From NCBI RefSeq assembly GCF_013034685.1, contig NZ_WQGO01000003.1, positions 310,001 to 374,000 of the forward strand: 64,000 nucleotides of DNA. The letters are read 5' to 3'. The translations under genes were made by a program, and so were the position numbers. Below the pieces are notes generated by a model, which saw nothing but the letters and a program-made list of their open reading frames with translations, did no database searches and had not been told where the DNA came from. This stretch comes from Ruegeria lacuscaerulensis. Its GTDB lineage: Bacteria > Pseudomonadota > Alphaproteobacteria > Rhodobacterales > Rhodobacteraceae. Of this stretch, positions 46,221-54,204 are shown piece after piece (positions within the stretch are counted from its first letter, which is position 1; each line of letters starts with the position of its first letter).

Positions 46221-47387
46221 TCAAAATGCGTCCAGAGGGTTGCCGATCACATCGGTCAGAACGATCCCTCCGACGGTCATCATCCGAACCAGAAAACCAC
46301 CCGCGGCCACATCCTGTACCGCGACCAGAGGACGCCGAATTTCGGGCAGACCTTCAGGCTTGATGACCAGTTCGGCCAGTTTCTGACCCTTGGCAATCGG
46401 AGCGTTGATCGGGCCGTCATAGACGACCTCGGCAGCCACGTTTTCGTCGCCCAGAACCGGCAGTAGGATGTTCAGATCGTCTTCGGGTACAAGGCCAACC
46501 GTCCTTTGCGCCCCCATCCAAACCTCGGCCTCGGCTATCGGCGCGTCTTTGTTGGCAATTGTCCTCTCGACAAAATTTCGAAACGACCAGTTAACCACGG
46601 ACTCAGCCTCCTCTGCGCGCGTGGCGGTGCTGTCCAGACCGGTGAGCACGAAGATCACCCGGCGATCGCCCTGTTTGGCCGAGCCGACAAGGCCATAGCC
46701 TGCCTCTTGCGTGTGGCCCGTCTTCAGGCCGTCCGCGCCTATCCCCAGTTTCAGTAGCGGATTGCGGTTGCGTTTGTTTGAGGGCGCGCGGCCATCGAAT
46801 TCAAACTCTTCCTCGGCGAACAGAGGATAGTATTCAGGAAAATCACTGATCAGGCGATCTGCCAGAACGGCCAGATCGTGGACTGACATCATGTGACCGG
46901 CAGCGGGCCAGCCGTTGGAATTGGCAAAGGTAGAATTGTCCATGCCCAGTTGTTTCGCGCGCTGCGTCATGTAGCGGGCAAACCCGGCCTCGGTCCCGTC
47001 GGGGCTGAGCGCCTCGGCGATCACCACGCAGGCATCGTTGCCCGACAGCACGATGATACCGCGCAGCAAATCCTCGACTGTGACGCGATCCAATGTGTTC
47101 AGGAACATGGTCGAGCCACCATAGCTCATGGCGTGTTCGGAAACGGGTAGGGTCTCATCCAACGTCAGACGTCCGTCGCGCAGGGCCTCGAAGGCCACAT
47201 ACAGCGTCATGAGTTTGGACATCGACGCCGGGGGCAGGGGCTGATCGGCGTCTTTGGACAAAAGGACCGTGCCGGTCGTCTGATCCATCACATAGGCCGC
47301 CCTGGCCGTCGTATCGAAAGCCTGGGCGGGCAGGGCAAACACTGCCAGTCCAAGGGTCAGAACAGTTGAGCGTAGTGAGGACAGCAC
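46221..47387 (-). CDS. dacC: D-alanyl-D-alanine carboxypeptidase (PBP5/6 type)
   Basis: A 388-residue penicillin-binding carboxypeptidase that trims the terminal D-Ala of peptidoglycan stems. It has a signal peptide (LTLGLAVFALPAQA), the catalytic SxxK tetrad S55-M-S-K58, the SGN triad (VLSGNDACVV), KTG in DGLKTGHTQEAGYG, and a beta-rich C-terminal domain with an amphipathic tail. The start is GTG at 47387 with a strong AAAGGAGG 9 bases before it. It follows a SPOR lipoprotein gene by 20 bases; the pair probably acts at the septal or cell-wall site. Confidence 0.93.
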   Translation of the reverse strand: MLSSLRSTVLTLGLAVFALPAQAFDTTARAAYVMDQTTGTVLLSKDADQPLPPASMSKLMTLYVAFEALRDGRLTLDETLPVSEHAMSYGGSTMFLNTLDRVTVEDLLRGIIVLSGNDACVVIAEALSPDGTEAGFARYMTQRAKQLGMDNSTFANSNGWPAAGHMMSVHDLAVLADRLISDFPEYYPLFAEEEFEFDGRAPSNKRNRNPLLKLGIGADGLKTGHTQEAGYGLVGSAKQGDRRVIFVLTGLDSTATRAEEAESVVNWSFRNFVERTIANKDAPIAEAEVWMGAQRTVGLVPEDDLNILLPVLGDENVAAEVVYDGPINAPIAKGQKLAELVIKPEGLPEIRRPLVAVQDVAAGGFLVRMMTVGGIVLTDVIGNPLDAF

Positions 47388-47407
47388 AGCGGCACCTCCT
47401 TTCGGGT

Positions 47408-48580
47408 TCAGTTTTTGACGGTGAAGGCGTCTGAAAAGCCTAGATCCTTGACATCGCGATGAATGGCATTGCGCTCGGCCCGCGTGGATGCGGGGCCAAC
47501 CACCACGCGCCAGACGGTTTTGTCATCGGTCTTTAATTCGCGCACCTCGGCGCTCAGACCGTTCCTGCGGATCTTGTCGGCGGCGCTTTTGGCATTGGCT
47601 TCGACCCCGAACGTACCCACCTGCACATATGGTTTTGACAGCGGGCCGGAAGCTGGGGCTTCGGCCGCCACAGGGGTCGGGTCCGAGGCTTCAATCGCCG
47701 CTGCGGCGCCCTCAATCGGATCCAAGGGCGTTTCGGTGATTTCATCGACCTCTTTCTTCTGCCACCACTTCCGTTTTGGCGCGGCATCGGCGGGAGGTGT
47801 CACTTCGGGGTCAGTCAGAGACGGCGCAGCCGCAGCGGCTGCAGTGACCTCGGCTGTGTCGGCGGCCGTTTCGGTCGTTGTATCAACCGCCGTATCTGCG
47901 GCATCGGCGGTTGCCGCGCCAGCAGCAGCGGCAGCCCCTGCGACGGCTGCGGTTTCCTTCTTTTGCCACCATTTGCGCTTGGGTTTGTCTTCAACCGCCG
48001 CCTCGCCATCGGCTGCGACGTCAACCGCCGCGCTTTCAACCACTTCCTGCTCGGGCTCGGCGGCGGGTTCTTCCGCAGCTTCGGGTTCAGGTTCGGCTGC
48101 GACAGGCTCTACCGGTTTGCGACGCAGGGCGACAACGTCCACTCGCGTGGGCGCGCCGGCCAAAATACCCAGCTTCTCGGCGGCAGCGGAAGAAAGCTGC
48201 AACGCGGGACCAGGAAGGTTGCGTTCGCGGCGGAACAGGGCGCCTGTAGTGGACTTGTTATTTGCGGTGTTTGTTATGCGTACACGTTCGGGCTGGGTAA
48301 CATCCGGGTGCGCGACCCAGATACCGCCCAATGACGGGCGTCCATCCCACAACCCGGCTTCGGTGACGTTGAAAACCTCGGGGGCTTCGACATCCTCGCG
48401 TGTGTTTCCGGTCGCATCGGGAAACAGCTCTACCGAGTCACTGCCGCGCGGACTGCTGTCCGCGTCCGATGAAGCCTCATCCGAAGACAGCGTTTCGTCG
48501 CAACCTACAAGAACTGTAAGCGCCACAGCAAAAACCACCAACGCCCGCGGTTTTGCGCGTGTCACAATCGCTCGATCCAT
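47408..48580 (-). CDS. SPOR lipoprotein with RlpA-like region and repeated WWQKKE motif
   Basis: A 390-residue lipoprotein (lipobox LTVLVGC at 21-27). Residues about 85-155 resemble a double-psi barrel of RlpA type (VRITNTANNKSTTGALF, LSSAAAEKLGILAG), without its catalytic Asp/His loop. A long Ala/Glu/Pro-rich stretch follows, and the motif PKRKWWQKKE occurs twice, at 200-209 and 268-277. The C-terminal SPOR domain (about 318-390, YVQVGTFGVEANAKSAADKIRR) binds denuded septal glycan. Expected location is periplasmic, at the division site. It is likely a cell-wall partner of the DacC gene downstream. Confidence 0.8.
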   Translation of the reverse strand: MDRAIVTRAKPRALVVFAVALTVLVGCDETLSSDEASSDADSSPRGSDSVELFPDATGNTREDVEAPEVFNVTEAGLWDGRPSLGGIWVAHPDVTQPERVRITNTANNKSTTGALFRRERNLPGPALQLSSAAAEKLGILAGAPTRVDVVALRRKPVEPVAAEPEPEAAEEPAAEPEQEVVESAAVDVAADGEAAVEDKPKRKWWQKKETAAVAGAAAAAGAATADAADTAVDTTTETAADTAEVTAAAAAAPSLTDPEVTPPADAAPKRKWWQKKEVDEITETPLDPIEGAAAAIEASDPTPVAAEAPASGPLSKPYVQVGTFGVEANAKSAADKIRRNGLSAEVRELKTDDKTVWRVVVGPASTRAERNAIHRDVKDLGFSDAFTVKN

Positions 48581-48784
48581 TATCTCATCCCTTGCCTGAA
48601 AGGGCTTGGTTCACAATGCCCCACTGCCGTTTGCCGGTTCTCAAAGGCCAGCGTGTTTCGGTCTTTTCACCGTTGATCATAACCCGAGCAAAGGAGCATG
48701 GAAAGTCTGCTGGACAGGCTTGAGCAAGTTTTCCCTATTTGCACTTGCCACCGGTTTCGCTTGGCCTTAGACCCAGCCCCACGC

Positions 48785-48874
48785 GGGGAGGTGGCAGAGT
48801 GGTCGAATGCGGCGGTCTTGAAAACCGTTGGGCGTGAGAGCGTCCCCAGGGTTCGAATCCCTGTCTCCCCGCCA
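48785..48874 (+). tRNA. tRNA-Ser (anticodon UGA)
   Basis: A 90-nt tRNA including an encoded CCA. The acceptor stem starts GGGGAGG and pairs with the 3' TCTCCCC (discriminator G). The anticodon loop CTTGAAA carries TGA. The long variable arm (GGGCGTGAGAGCGTCCC) marks class II serine tRNA. The T-arm is GGGTTCGAATCCC. It reads UCA and wobble codons. Confidence 0.96.
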
Positions 48875-48905
48875 CTCATGATACATCTTGGACGAATTGA
48901 ACGAC

Positions 48906-48937
48906 GAAAAGCCGGGCAAACCTGTGGTCAGCCCGGC
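48906..48937 (-). terminator. Terminator for the response-regulator gene
   Basis: GCCGGGC (48911-48917) pairs with GCCCGGC (48931-48937). On the minus strand the stem is followed by TTTTCG, fitting an intrinsic terminator 33 bases past the regulator stop at 48971. It may also help end the tRNA transcript, which has T-runs further on. Confidence 0.6.
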
Positions 48938-48970
48938 CTTGCGAGATTTTTCAGTTTCAGAAGAAGGGGT

Positions 48971-49912
48971 TCAGCCGAACCTGACCAAAGGGCCATCCTG
49001 AACTTCTGAAAGTTCAACAGCCTTGTCGATCAGGAACAGAGCCTCCATCTTCGACGAAGCATTCAGCGAGACGTCCTCACCGACGTGGTATGATATACCC
49101 GCATTAGCCAGAAGCTCTCCGGCGTCGGTGCCAGGCAGACGTGACAGGCGCAAGCTCAGTTCTTGCGCGTTCAGGCCCTTTTTGCGGTCGTGAATCAGAA
49201 GGAACACACCATTGCCCCAATAGGTCGCGAAGTTGCGGCCATCCTTGGAGGATGTCAGTAGCGCCTCGCCTGCAACCGCCATGATCTCGCGGAATTCGGT
49301 TGATGTGCTGAGGCTGAAGATCTCTTCGACTTCGTTGACCTTGATGGCCAGCATTTTGGACGTTCTGGCGTGCATGGTTGCCAGTTGAACCACGTAATTT
49401 TCGAACTCGGCCAGACCGATGCAGCCAGGCAGATCGCCGAAATAGAGCGGATCGCTCAGGCGGAAATTCGGATTCACCTCGGAATCGTTTTGCGCGTAGA
49501 CATCCGCCTCGAGCACTTCGATCGCGGCGCGCCGTTCGGCAGCCAGTCGATACGCATCCGAAAGACGCTGTTTTAGGTCGGCAAACTCGAAAGGTTTGGT
49601 GACATAGTCCGTGGCGCCAACCTCGAACGCTTCGTCGATATACTGTTTCTGCACCATGGCGGTGACCATGATAATTGGGGTAAAGCGATAATCCGGCAGT
49701 TTGCGCGCTTCTTCGCACAAAGTAATACCGTTCATCTCGGGCATTTGCACATCAAGCAGCAGACAGTCGAATACCTGATCCGTTTCGGACAGGACTTTAA
49801 TCGCCTCTTGACCGCTGCGCGCGGTTACCACGTCTTCATAACCGAAGGCGCCCAATACACAGATCAACAGCTCAAGAATGCTTGGGTCGTCGTCTACGGC
49901 AAGTATACGCAT
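48971..49912 (-). CDS. Response regulator with GGDEF-like, catalytically dead output
   Basis: A 313-residue protein. Residues 1-120 are a complete receiver: ILAVDDDPSILELL with acidic residues, phosphoacceptor D54 (CLLLDVQMPEMNG) and K106 (TKPF). The C-terminal part looks like a GGDEF fold: DPLYFGDLPGCIGLAEFENYVVQL where DxLTxLxNR would be, and Y-W-G-N-G-V-F (231-237) in place of the GGDEF loop. Catalytic Asp/Glu and metal residues are missing, so no cyclase activity is expected. It is a paralogue of the regulator at 51431 and lies on the far side of the AHL synthase. Confidence 0.8.
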   Translation of the reverse strand: MRILAVDDDPSILELLICVLGAFGYEDVVTARSGQEAIKVLSETDQVFDCLLLDVQMPEMNGITLCEEARKLPDYRFTPIIMVTAMVQKQYIDEAFEVGATDYVTKPFEFADLKQRLSDAYRLAAERRAAIEVLEADVYAQNDSEVNPNFRLSDPLYFGDLPGCIGLAEFENYVVQLATMHARTSKMLAIKVNEVEEIFSLSTSTEFREIMAVAGEALLTSSKDGRNFATYWGNGVFLLIHDRKKGLNAQELSLRLSRLPGTDAGELLANAGISYHVGEDVSLNASSKMEALFLIDKAVELSEVQDGPLVRFG

Positions 49913-50471
49913 AACAAATCACCAGGTTTTGCCACCGAACCATCCTTTTGCTTTGCAGACTTCCGGCAAAGGACGGCAGGCGAGTGGATTTTCAGGTGCG
50001 TTCAGGCTGTCCGAGAAAAACGGCAAAAGATTGACGGGTCAGAGGCACCTATGTGTCCGATTAATCATTTTTTCATTAAGCGCGGATTTAATGAACATTA
50101 GGATCAACATGGAATTTGCCAATCATTTCGACCGCTCGGGTAGGAGCTTTTTCACCCTGTTGCAAGGGAGTTGACGTGTCGTGATCGCGAAAAATTCATG
50201 TTTGCTGCTCCAAGTTCCACCCAGTTAGTCGGAAAACCCAGAAAATTCTCTTCTGTTCAAAGAGTTGTGAGCGGCTAACTGTCTGCATCTGGCGCAGGAA
50301 ATCCACAAAAAAATCAAACAAAATGGCGAATAAACTAAAATTTAGCAGCCAAAAATGAAGGGTGGAGGTGATTTGGCCACACATGGGCTTCAATCATAAG
50401 GCGAACAGCACTAAGTTGTAGACTTGGTGTTCGGCATCTTGGCATAAGTGTGTCAAAAATAAGAGCAAAAT
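49913..50471 (+). other. AT-rich intergenic region before the AHL synthase
   Basis: 559 bases without a convincing gene. Composition drops sharply in GC compared with both neighbours, with A/T-runs (CATTTTTTCATTAAG at about 50068, AAAAAAATCAAACAAAATGG at about 50305). Two divergent promoters must lie here, for the regulator (minus) and the synthase (plus), but I cannot place -35/-10 boxes with confidence. I see no classic lux box or terminator. Short frames of 60-100 codons occur on both strands but lack ribosome sites and coding-like composition. Confidence 0.6.
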
Positions 50472-51221
50472 ATGGATCGACCACTCCAGTACGAGCAGGC
50501 CTACCCGGCGTCCAAAGTTTTTCCGGACCTTGAGCCTGCCAATGACGCTGCGGCTGCGCCCAAGCCTGCGCCGCGGCGACGGTTGTTTTCGCTCAAGCGA
50601 AGCCAGCCGTCCCGTCAGGAAAAGCTGGGTGAGATTCGTGCGACGACGATGAGTTTTCGCAACATGCATGAATATGGCACGCTGCTGTCCAAGTATCTGG
50701 AAACCCGCAAGTCGATTTTCATCGACCGCCTGAATTGGCAGATCGGGCAGGTAGATGGCATGGAGTTCGATCAATACGACACACCCGCCTGTCGCTGGGT
50801 CGTTCTGCATGAATTCGGCGAGGTTCTGGGCGGCGTGCGCCTTTTGCCGACAACCGCGCGCTGCGGGATTTACTCCTATATGTTGCGGGATGCGCAGCAG
50901 GGGAATTTGCCGGGTATGCCAACGGATGTCCTTTTTTTCGAGGCTCCAGTTGCCCCCAATGTCTGGGAGGCATCGCGGTTTTTCATCACCGACAGCGTGC
51001 CGTCCTCACGTCGTATGGCCGTGCAACAAGAGTTGTTCTATCAAATGACTGTGACAGCCGCCGAGGGTGGAGCGACGCGCATTCTTGGAATTGTACCGTC
51101 AGTCTGGGCGCGCTGGTCGCGGCGGCTTGGGGTAGGGGCCGCGCCGGTTGGGGCGAAGTTCTCGATCGAAGGGACCTATAGCCAGTCGGTCTTGTTCAAT
51201 ATCAATCGGCAATCGCCATAG
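50472..51221 (+). CDS. Acyl-homoserine-lactone synthase, LuxI family
   Basis: A 249-residue AHL synthase. The catalytic set is complete: R79 and F83 with W89 (ETRKSIFIDRLNWQ), D100 and D103 (EFDQYD), R123 (GGVRLLPTT), E166 and R169 (VWEASRF). It makes N-acyl-homoserine lactone from SAM and an acyl carrier. The core starts at about residue 60 (MSFRNMHEYG). The first 59 residues are a Pro/Ala/Arg-rich extension (PAPRRRLFSLKRSQ). ATG 50472 is kept because GC-rich coding composition begins exactly there; an alternative start is ATG 50649. No LuxR gene is adjacent. Confidence 0.9.
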   Translation: MDRPLQYEQAYPASKVFPDLEPANDAAAAPKPAPRRRLFSLKRSQPSRQEKLGEIRATTMSFRNMHEYGTLLSKYLETRKSIFIDRLNWQIGQVDGMEFDQYDTPACRWVVLHEFGEVLGGVRLLPTTARCGIYSYMLRDAQQGNLPGMPTDVLFFEAPVAPNVWEASRFFITDSVPSSRRMAVQQELFYQMTVTAAEGGATRILGIVPSVWARWSRRLGVGAAPVGAKFSIEGTYSQSVLFNINRQSP

Positions 51222-51340
51222 AGCGCGGTTAAGGTGCTGGAAAGCATGTTAAACACGGGGTTGGCCTGCGTGTTCCTTGTCTCTTGATGCGAGGCCCGTG
51301 GCCGGTTTTGACAAAATAAGGCCCAGAAATGAACACGTTT

Positions 51341-51368
51341 CGCGGCGTTTTTTACCGTTTTCGCCGCG
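51341..51368. repeat. Inverted repeat CGCGGCG / CGCCGCG
   Basis: A perfect 7-bp inverted repeat (51341-51347 with 51362-51368) separated by a 14-base loop, in the leader between the AHL synthase and the second regulator. It could be a terminator-like hairpin (a GTTTTG run follows) or an operator. Confidence 0.5.
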
Positions 51369-51397
51369 GTTTTGTCCTAGTCGTTCAATAGGTTGGG

Positions 51398-51421
51398 ACC
51401 GTTAAACAAGTTGAAAACGGT
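51398..51421. repeat. Inverted repeat ACCGTT / AACGGT near regulator start
   Basis: ACCGTT (51398-51403) and AACGGT (51416-51421) form a perfect 6-bp palindrome with a 12-base spacer, ending 9 bases before the ATG at 51431. This position fits a protein-binding site or a structured leader. It is also where the ribosome site would be expected; none of good quality is seen. Confidence 0.4.
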
Positions 51422-51430
51422 TTACCAGTC

Positions 51431-52564
51431 ATGAAACACTCCAACCCGGACAGTGAACAGTTCCAGCGGAAACTGGAAATCCGCGCGTTGCAAAAGACCA
51501 AGCTGCGCGTCTTGGTGGTTGATGATGAACCCAGCATTCTGGAGCTGTTGCAGGCCGCGCTGGCCGAGTTTGAGAATTGTGATATTTCAGCTGCATCCTC
51601 GGCCACTGAAGCCCTGGCGCTGATCGAAGCCACCGGAACGCCGTTTGACTGTTTCCTGCTGGATATTCAAATGCCCGGTATTAACGGAATCGAATTGCTG
51701 CGGCGTATTCGACAAATGCCCGAACATGCCGAGGCGCCGGCGATCATGCTGACCGCGATGAGCGATAGAAAACATGTGGAAGAAGCGTTTCTGGAAGGCG
51801 CGTTCGACTATGTTACCAAACCGTTTGATTTCTTCGAGCTGCGCAGCCGGATGAACGCGGCGCATCTCTTGATGCAAGAACGTATCAAGGCGCGCCGCAG
51901 CTCGGCCTCGGTGCAGAGCCTTCGGGCTGAACTTGACAGTACACAGCAGTTCAGCTTTGATGATCCATTGTCAATCGACGGGCTCGAACGGTGCCTGCGA
52001 TATGTTGAGTTCGACAATTACATCGAACAACTTTCGCGGGGATGTCTGTACGATTCATGGGTCGTTGCCGTCAAACTTCAGGACGCTGACTTCCGGTTCG
52101 ATCTTAACGATTTCAGTGCGTTCCGCCGGGCGATTTCCGATTTGGGACGCTCCATCGAAAAGACGACCAAGCTATCGCAAGCAGTGTTCTCGTACCGGGG
52201 CAGCGGCGTGTTTCTCGTCGTCGTGCATGGCCGCGAGGCCGCATCCGACCTGCCTGCCGAAGAAGAATTGAACCAGCTTTTTGGCGCGATGCTGGCGGAC
52301 CGAGGTGTCTCGGGGTCGGTTCGGGCTGTCAAAGGAGCCGCTATTGCCATGCGGTCTATTTCCAAGTCAGGGGCATTCTCAGCAATGAATAACGCGATCG
52401 GAAAGGTGCAGGAACGGGAAGTGGCCCTTCGCAAGGTCGAAGCGCCCGAGGCAGAACTGCCCAGCAAATCTAACGTGGTGAAGATGGACAAGCCACGTAC
52501 CAGCCTGTTCGAGACCGTTTTGCAGGAGATGTACGGCAGCCAGACCTATCTGGCCCGCAAGTAA
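51431..52564 (+). CDS. Response regulator, paralogue with dead GGDEF-like output
   Basis: A 377-residue protein. A short N-terminal extension (1-24) precedes a receiver: VLVVDDEPSILELL, D78 (CFLLDIQMPGINGIELL) and K130 (TKPFDF), all intact. The output part begins with DDPLSIDGLERCLRYVEFDNYIEQL, where DxLTxLxNR would be, and has G-S-G-V-F (257-261) for GGDEF. Catalytic residues are lost. About 70 further residues follow, ending in a basic, Lys/Glu-rich tail. The layout is shared with the regulator at 48971; the two flank the AHL synthase. Confidence 0.8.
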   Translation: MKHSNPDSEQFQRKLEIRALQKTKLRVLVVDDEPSILELLQAALAEFENCDISAASSATEALALIEATGTPFDCFLLDIQMPGINGIELLRRIRQMPEHAEAPAIMLTAMSDRKHVEEAFLEGAFDYVTKPFDFFELRSRMNAAHLLMQERIKARRSSASVQSLRAELDSTQQFSFDDPLSIDGLERCLRYVEFDNYIEQLSRGCLYDSWVVAVKLQDADFRFDLNDFSAFRRAISDLGRSIEKTTKLSQAVFSYRGSGVFLVVVHGREAASDLPAEEELNQLFGAMLADRGVSGSVRAVKGAAIAMRSISKSGAFSAMNNAIGKVQEREVALRKVEAPEAELPSKSNVVKMDKPRTSLFETVLQEMYGSQTYLARK

Positions 52565-52587
52565 GGCTTGGGCCTCAGGCGCGGGCC
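52552..52587. terminator. Nested hairpin at the convergent regulator/P450 junction
   Basis: GGCCCGC (52552-52558) pairs with GCGGGCC (52581-52587). Inside it AGGC-TTGG-GCCT forms a second small stem. It spans the last codons of the regulator and the 10-base gap to the convergent P450. No T-run follows on either strand, so termination is only suggested by position. Confidence 0.4.
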
Positions 52588-53942
52588 GCGTTCAACATCA
52601 TGGGACCGCTGGTGCGCATGGTGAACGTCAGGACCGGCTCGGGCATCGGAGCCGATGACATCGAGAAATGAATGTCTCGCAGAACCGACGCCATCAGAAC
52701 CATAATCTCGGTCTCGGCATATTGCGCGCCAATACAGATGCGAGGGCCATCACCGAAGGGGATATATTGCCCACGCGGAGGCGGAGCACCCAAAAAGCGT
52801 TGGGGTCTGTACTGATCAGGCTCTTCCCACAGCTTTTCATTGCGGTGAAGTGAATAGACCGGAAAAAACAACGCGTCACCTGGTTCGATCTTGATCCCTT
52901 TGATCTCCACTGTTTCCTCAGCATCCCGCGCAAAAAACGCAGCCGAAGGATACAGGCGCAACGTCTCTTTGATATGCGCGCGCAACAGCGGCATGTGTTC
53001 GAGATGCGAGAATTCGATTTTGTCTTCAGGGCAGGCTGTTCGAATCTCATCCCGGATTCTGTGCTGCATCTCGGGGTAGAGCGCCAGCAGGTAGTATCCC
53101 CAAGCCATCGCATTGGCCGAAGTCTCATGCCCCGCGACAACAAAGGTCAGCAGGTTGTCGACCGTGGTTTCCAGATCTTCGAAGTCTTCCTTAAGCGCGT
53201 CGATCATCAGGTCTAGGAAATCTTGCGGCTCCTCTCGGCCTTCGGCGCGGCGCTGCTCGATCACAGTGCGTGCCAAATCGCGCATCGTAGTGACGGGGGC
53301 GGTGCTGCGCAGCCATTTGCGGCGGGGCAGCCATTTGGGCAGGCCCATCAGGTCGAACAGAGAGATGTCGGAAATATAGTTAAAATAGGCGATCAAACCC
53401 ACGCGGATTTGTTCGGAGCTGACCTCTTCATTGCCGGAAAAGATCACACGAGAGATATTCGTCAGCGTCGAAGCCGGTGCGACCTGCGCTATGTCCACAG
53501 GACCTTCGTTCTCAGCTAACGACGCGGCGATCTCGGAGCCAGTTTCGGCAAAGTGGCGCGACAAGACAGGCAAGTTCCGGGCCGCGAAAAGCGGCGAGTA
53601 GCGCTGTCGTTGTTTGCGCCATTTCTCACCTTCGGACAGGATCAGACCATTGCCAACGGCGGAGCCGATGATGTCTTTTGTGAACTTGGCCTTTGGAAAA
53701 CGGCGGCCTTTGCCAACAAGCAATTCGGTCACCATTTCGGGGTCGCATATATAATGGATGTTCAACGGACCACGCACATAGGTCTGCTGAATCGTCTCAA
53801 TCGGGATAACCTCAAGCATGTTGCGCCCGGCTGATCGGGCGAATTGCAACAACGATACGGGCTTTTCTGCCAGTCGGGCCGAAACCGGTGTCACGTCGGC
53901 CTGCCTCATTTCCTGCATACCAATTGCGGTCATGCTGCTCAT
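52575..53942 (-). CDS. Cytochrome P450
   Basis: A 455-residue heme monooxygenase. Signs in order: WRKQRQRYSPLFAARNLP (C-helix), VAGHETSANAMAWGYYLLALYPEMQHRIRDEI (I-helix acid-Thr equivalent HETS), KETLRLYPSAAFFARDAEE (ExxR), QYRPQRFLG and the heme-ligand loop FGDGPRICIGAQYAETE with Cys403. It is a class I-type soluble enzyme without an N-terminal anchor. No ferredoxin or reductase is adjacent, so redox partners are encoded elsewhere. It is convergent with the regulator at 51431 and divergent from the kinase. Substrate unknown; a fatty acyl chain is one possibility. Confidence 0.9.
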   Translation of the reverse strand: MSSMTAIGMQEMRQADVTPVSARLAEKPVSLLQFARSAGRNMLEVIPIETIQQTYVRGPLNIHYICDPEMVTELLVGKGRRFPKAKFTKDIIGSAVGNGLILSEGEKWRKQRQRYSPLFAARNLPVLSRHFAETGSEIAASLAENEGPVDIAQVAPASTLTNISRVIFSGNEEVSSEQIRVGLIAYFNYISDISLFDLMGLPKWLPRRKWLRSTAPVTTMRDLARTVIEQRRAEGREEPQDFLDLMIDALKEDFEDLETTVDNLLTFVVAGHETSANAMAWGYYLLALYPEMQHRIRDEIRTACPEDKIEFSHLEHMPLLRAHIKETLRLYPSAAFFARDAEETVEIKGIKIEPGDALFFPVYSLHRNEKLWEEPDQYRPQRFLGAPPPRGQYIPFGDGPRICIGAQYAETEIMVLMASVLRDIHFSMSSAPMPEPVLTFTMRTSGPMMLNAARA

Positions 53943-54204
53943 CCTTCAGGTTCATTGGCCCCTGGGCAGAAACATTTAGTGTCAAAACACGCAAAGAATC
54001 AATGAAATCGTTAACTTACCGCCATGTGTTTCCGGACTGTGTCATATTAGACTCCGTCACTGATGCTGATATGAGAACAGTGACTATTAACAATACACAT
54101 CGCGTTTTGAGATTATTGCCAAACTGTGAACCAATTTCGGACCAACTGCGTCCTCATTGTGCCTGTAGTTCAAGGAGAACAGTGCCACAATTGAAGACGA
54201 CGTG

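Noticed and set aside
47463-48599. 378-codon plus-strand frame opposite the SPOR lipoprotein gene
   Set aside because: The Ala-rich repetitive gene leaves the opposite strand open by composition (Ser/Ala/Thr repeats). It has no ribosome site or recognisable domain, and the minus-strand product has a lipobox and SPOR domain.
48667-48879. 70-codon minus-strand frame beginning SGGETGIRTLGT across the tRNA-Ser
   Set aside because: It is the reverse complement of the tRNA gene and its flank; the recurrent peptide is a well-known annotation artefact of serine tRNAs.
50196-50393. 65-codon hydrophobic frame (minus) in the AT-rich region
   Set aside because: Its Phe/Leu-rich sequence follows from A/T-rich DNA; no ribosome site, no neighbour coupling, no coding-like codon bias.
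50394-50810. 138-codon minus-strand frame overlapping the AHL synthase start
   Set aside because: It overlaps the start of a clear LuxI gene on the opposite strand and half of it lies in AT-rich non-coding sequence. No domain or ribosome site.
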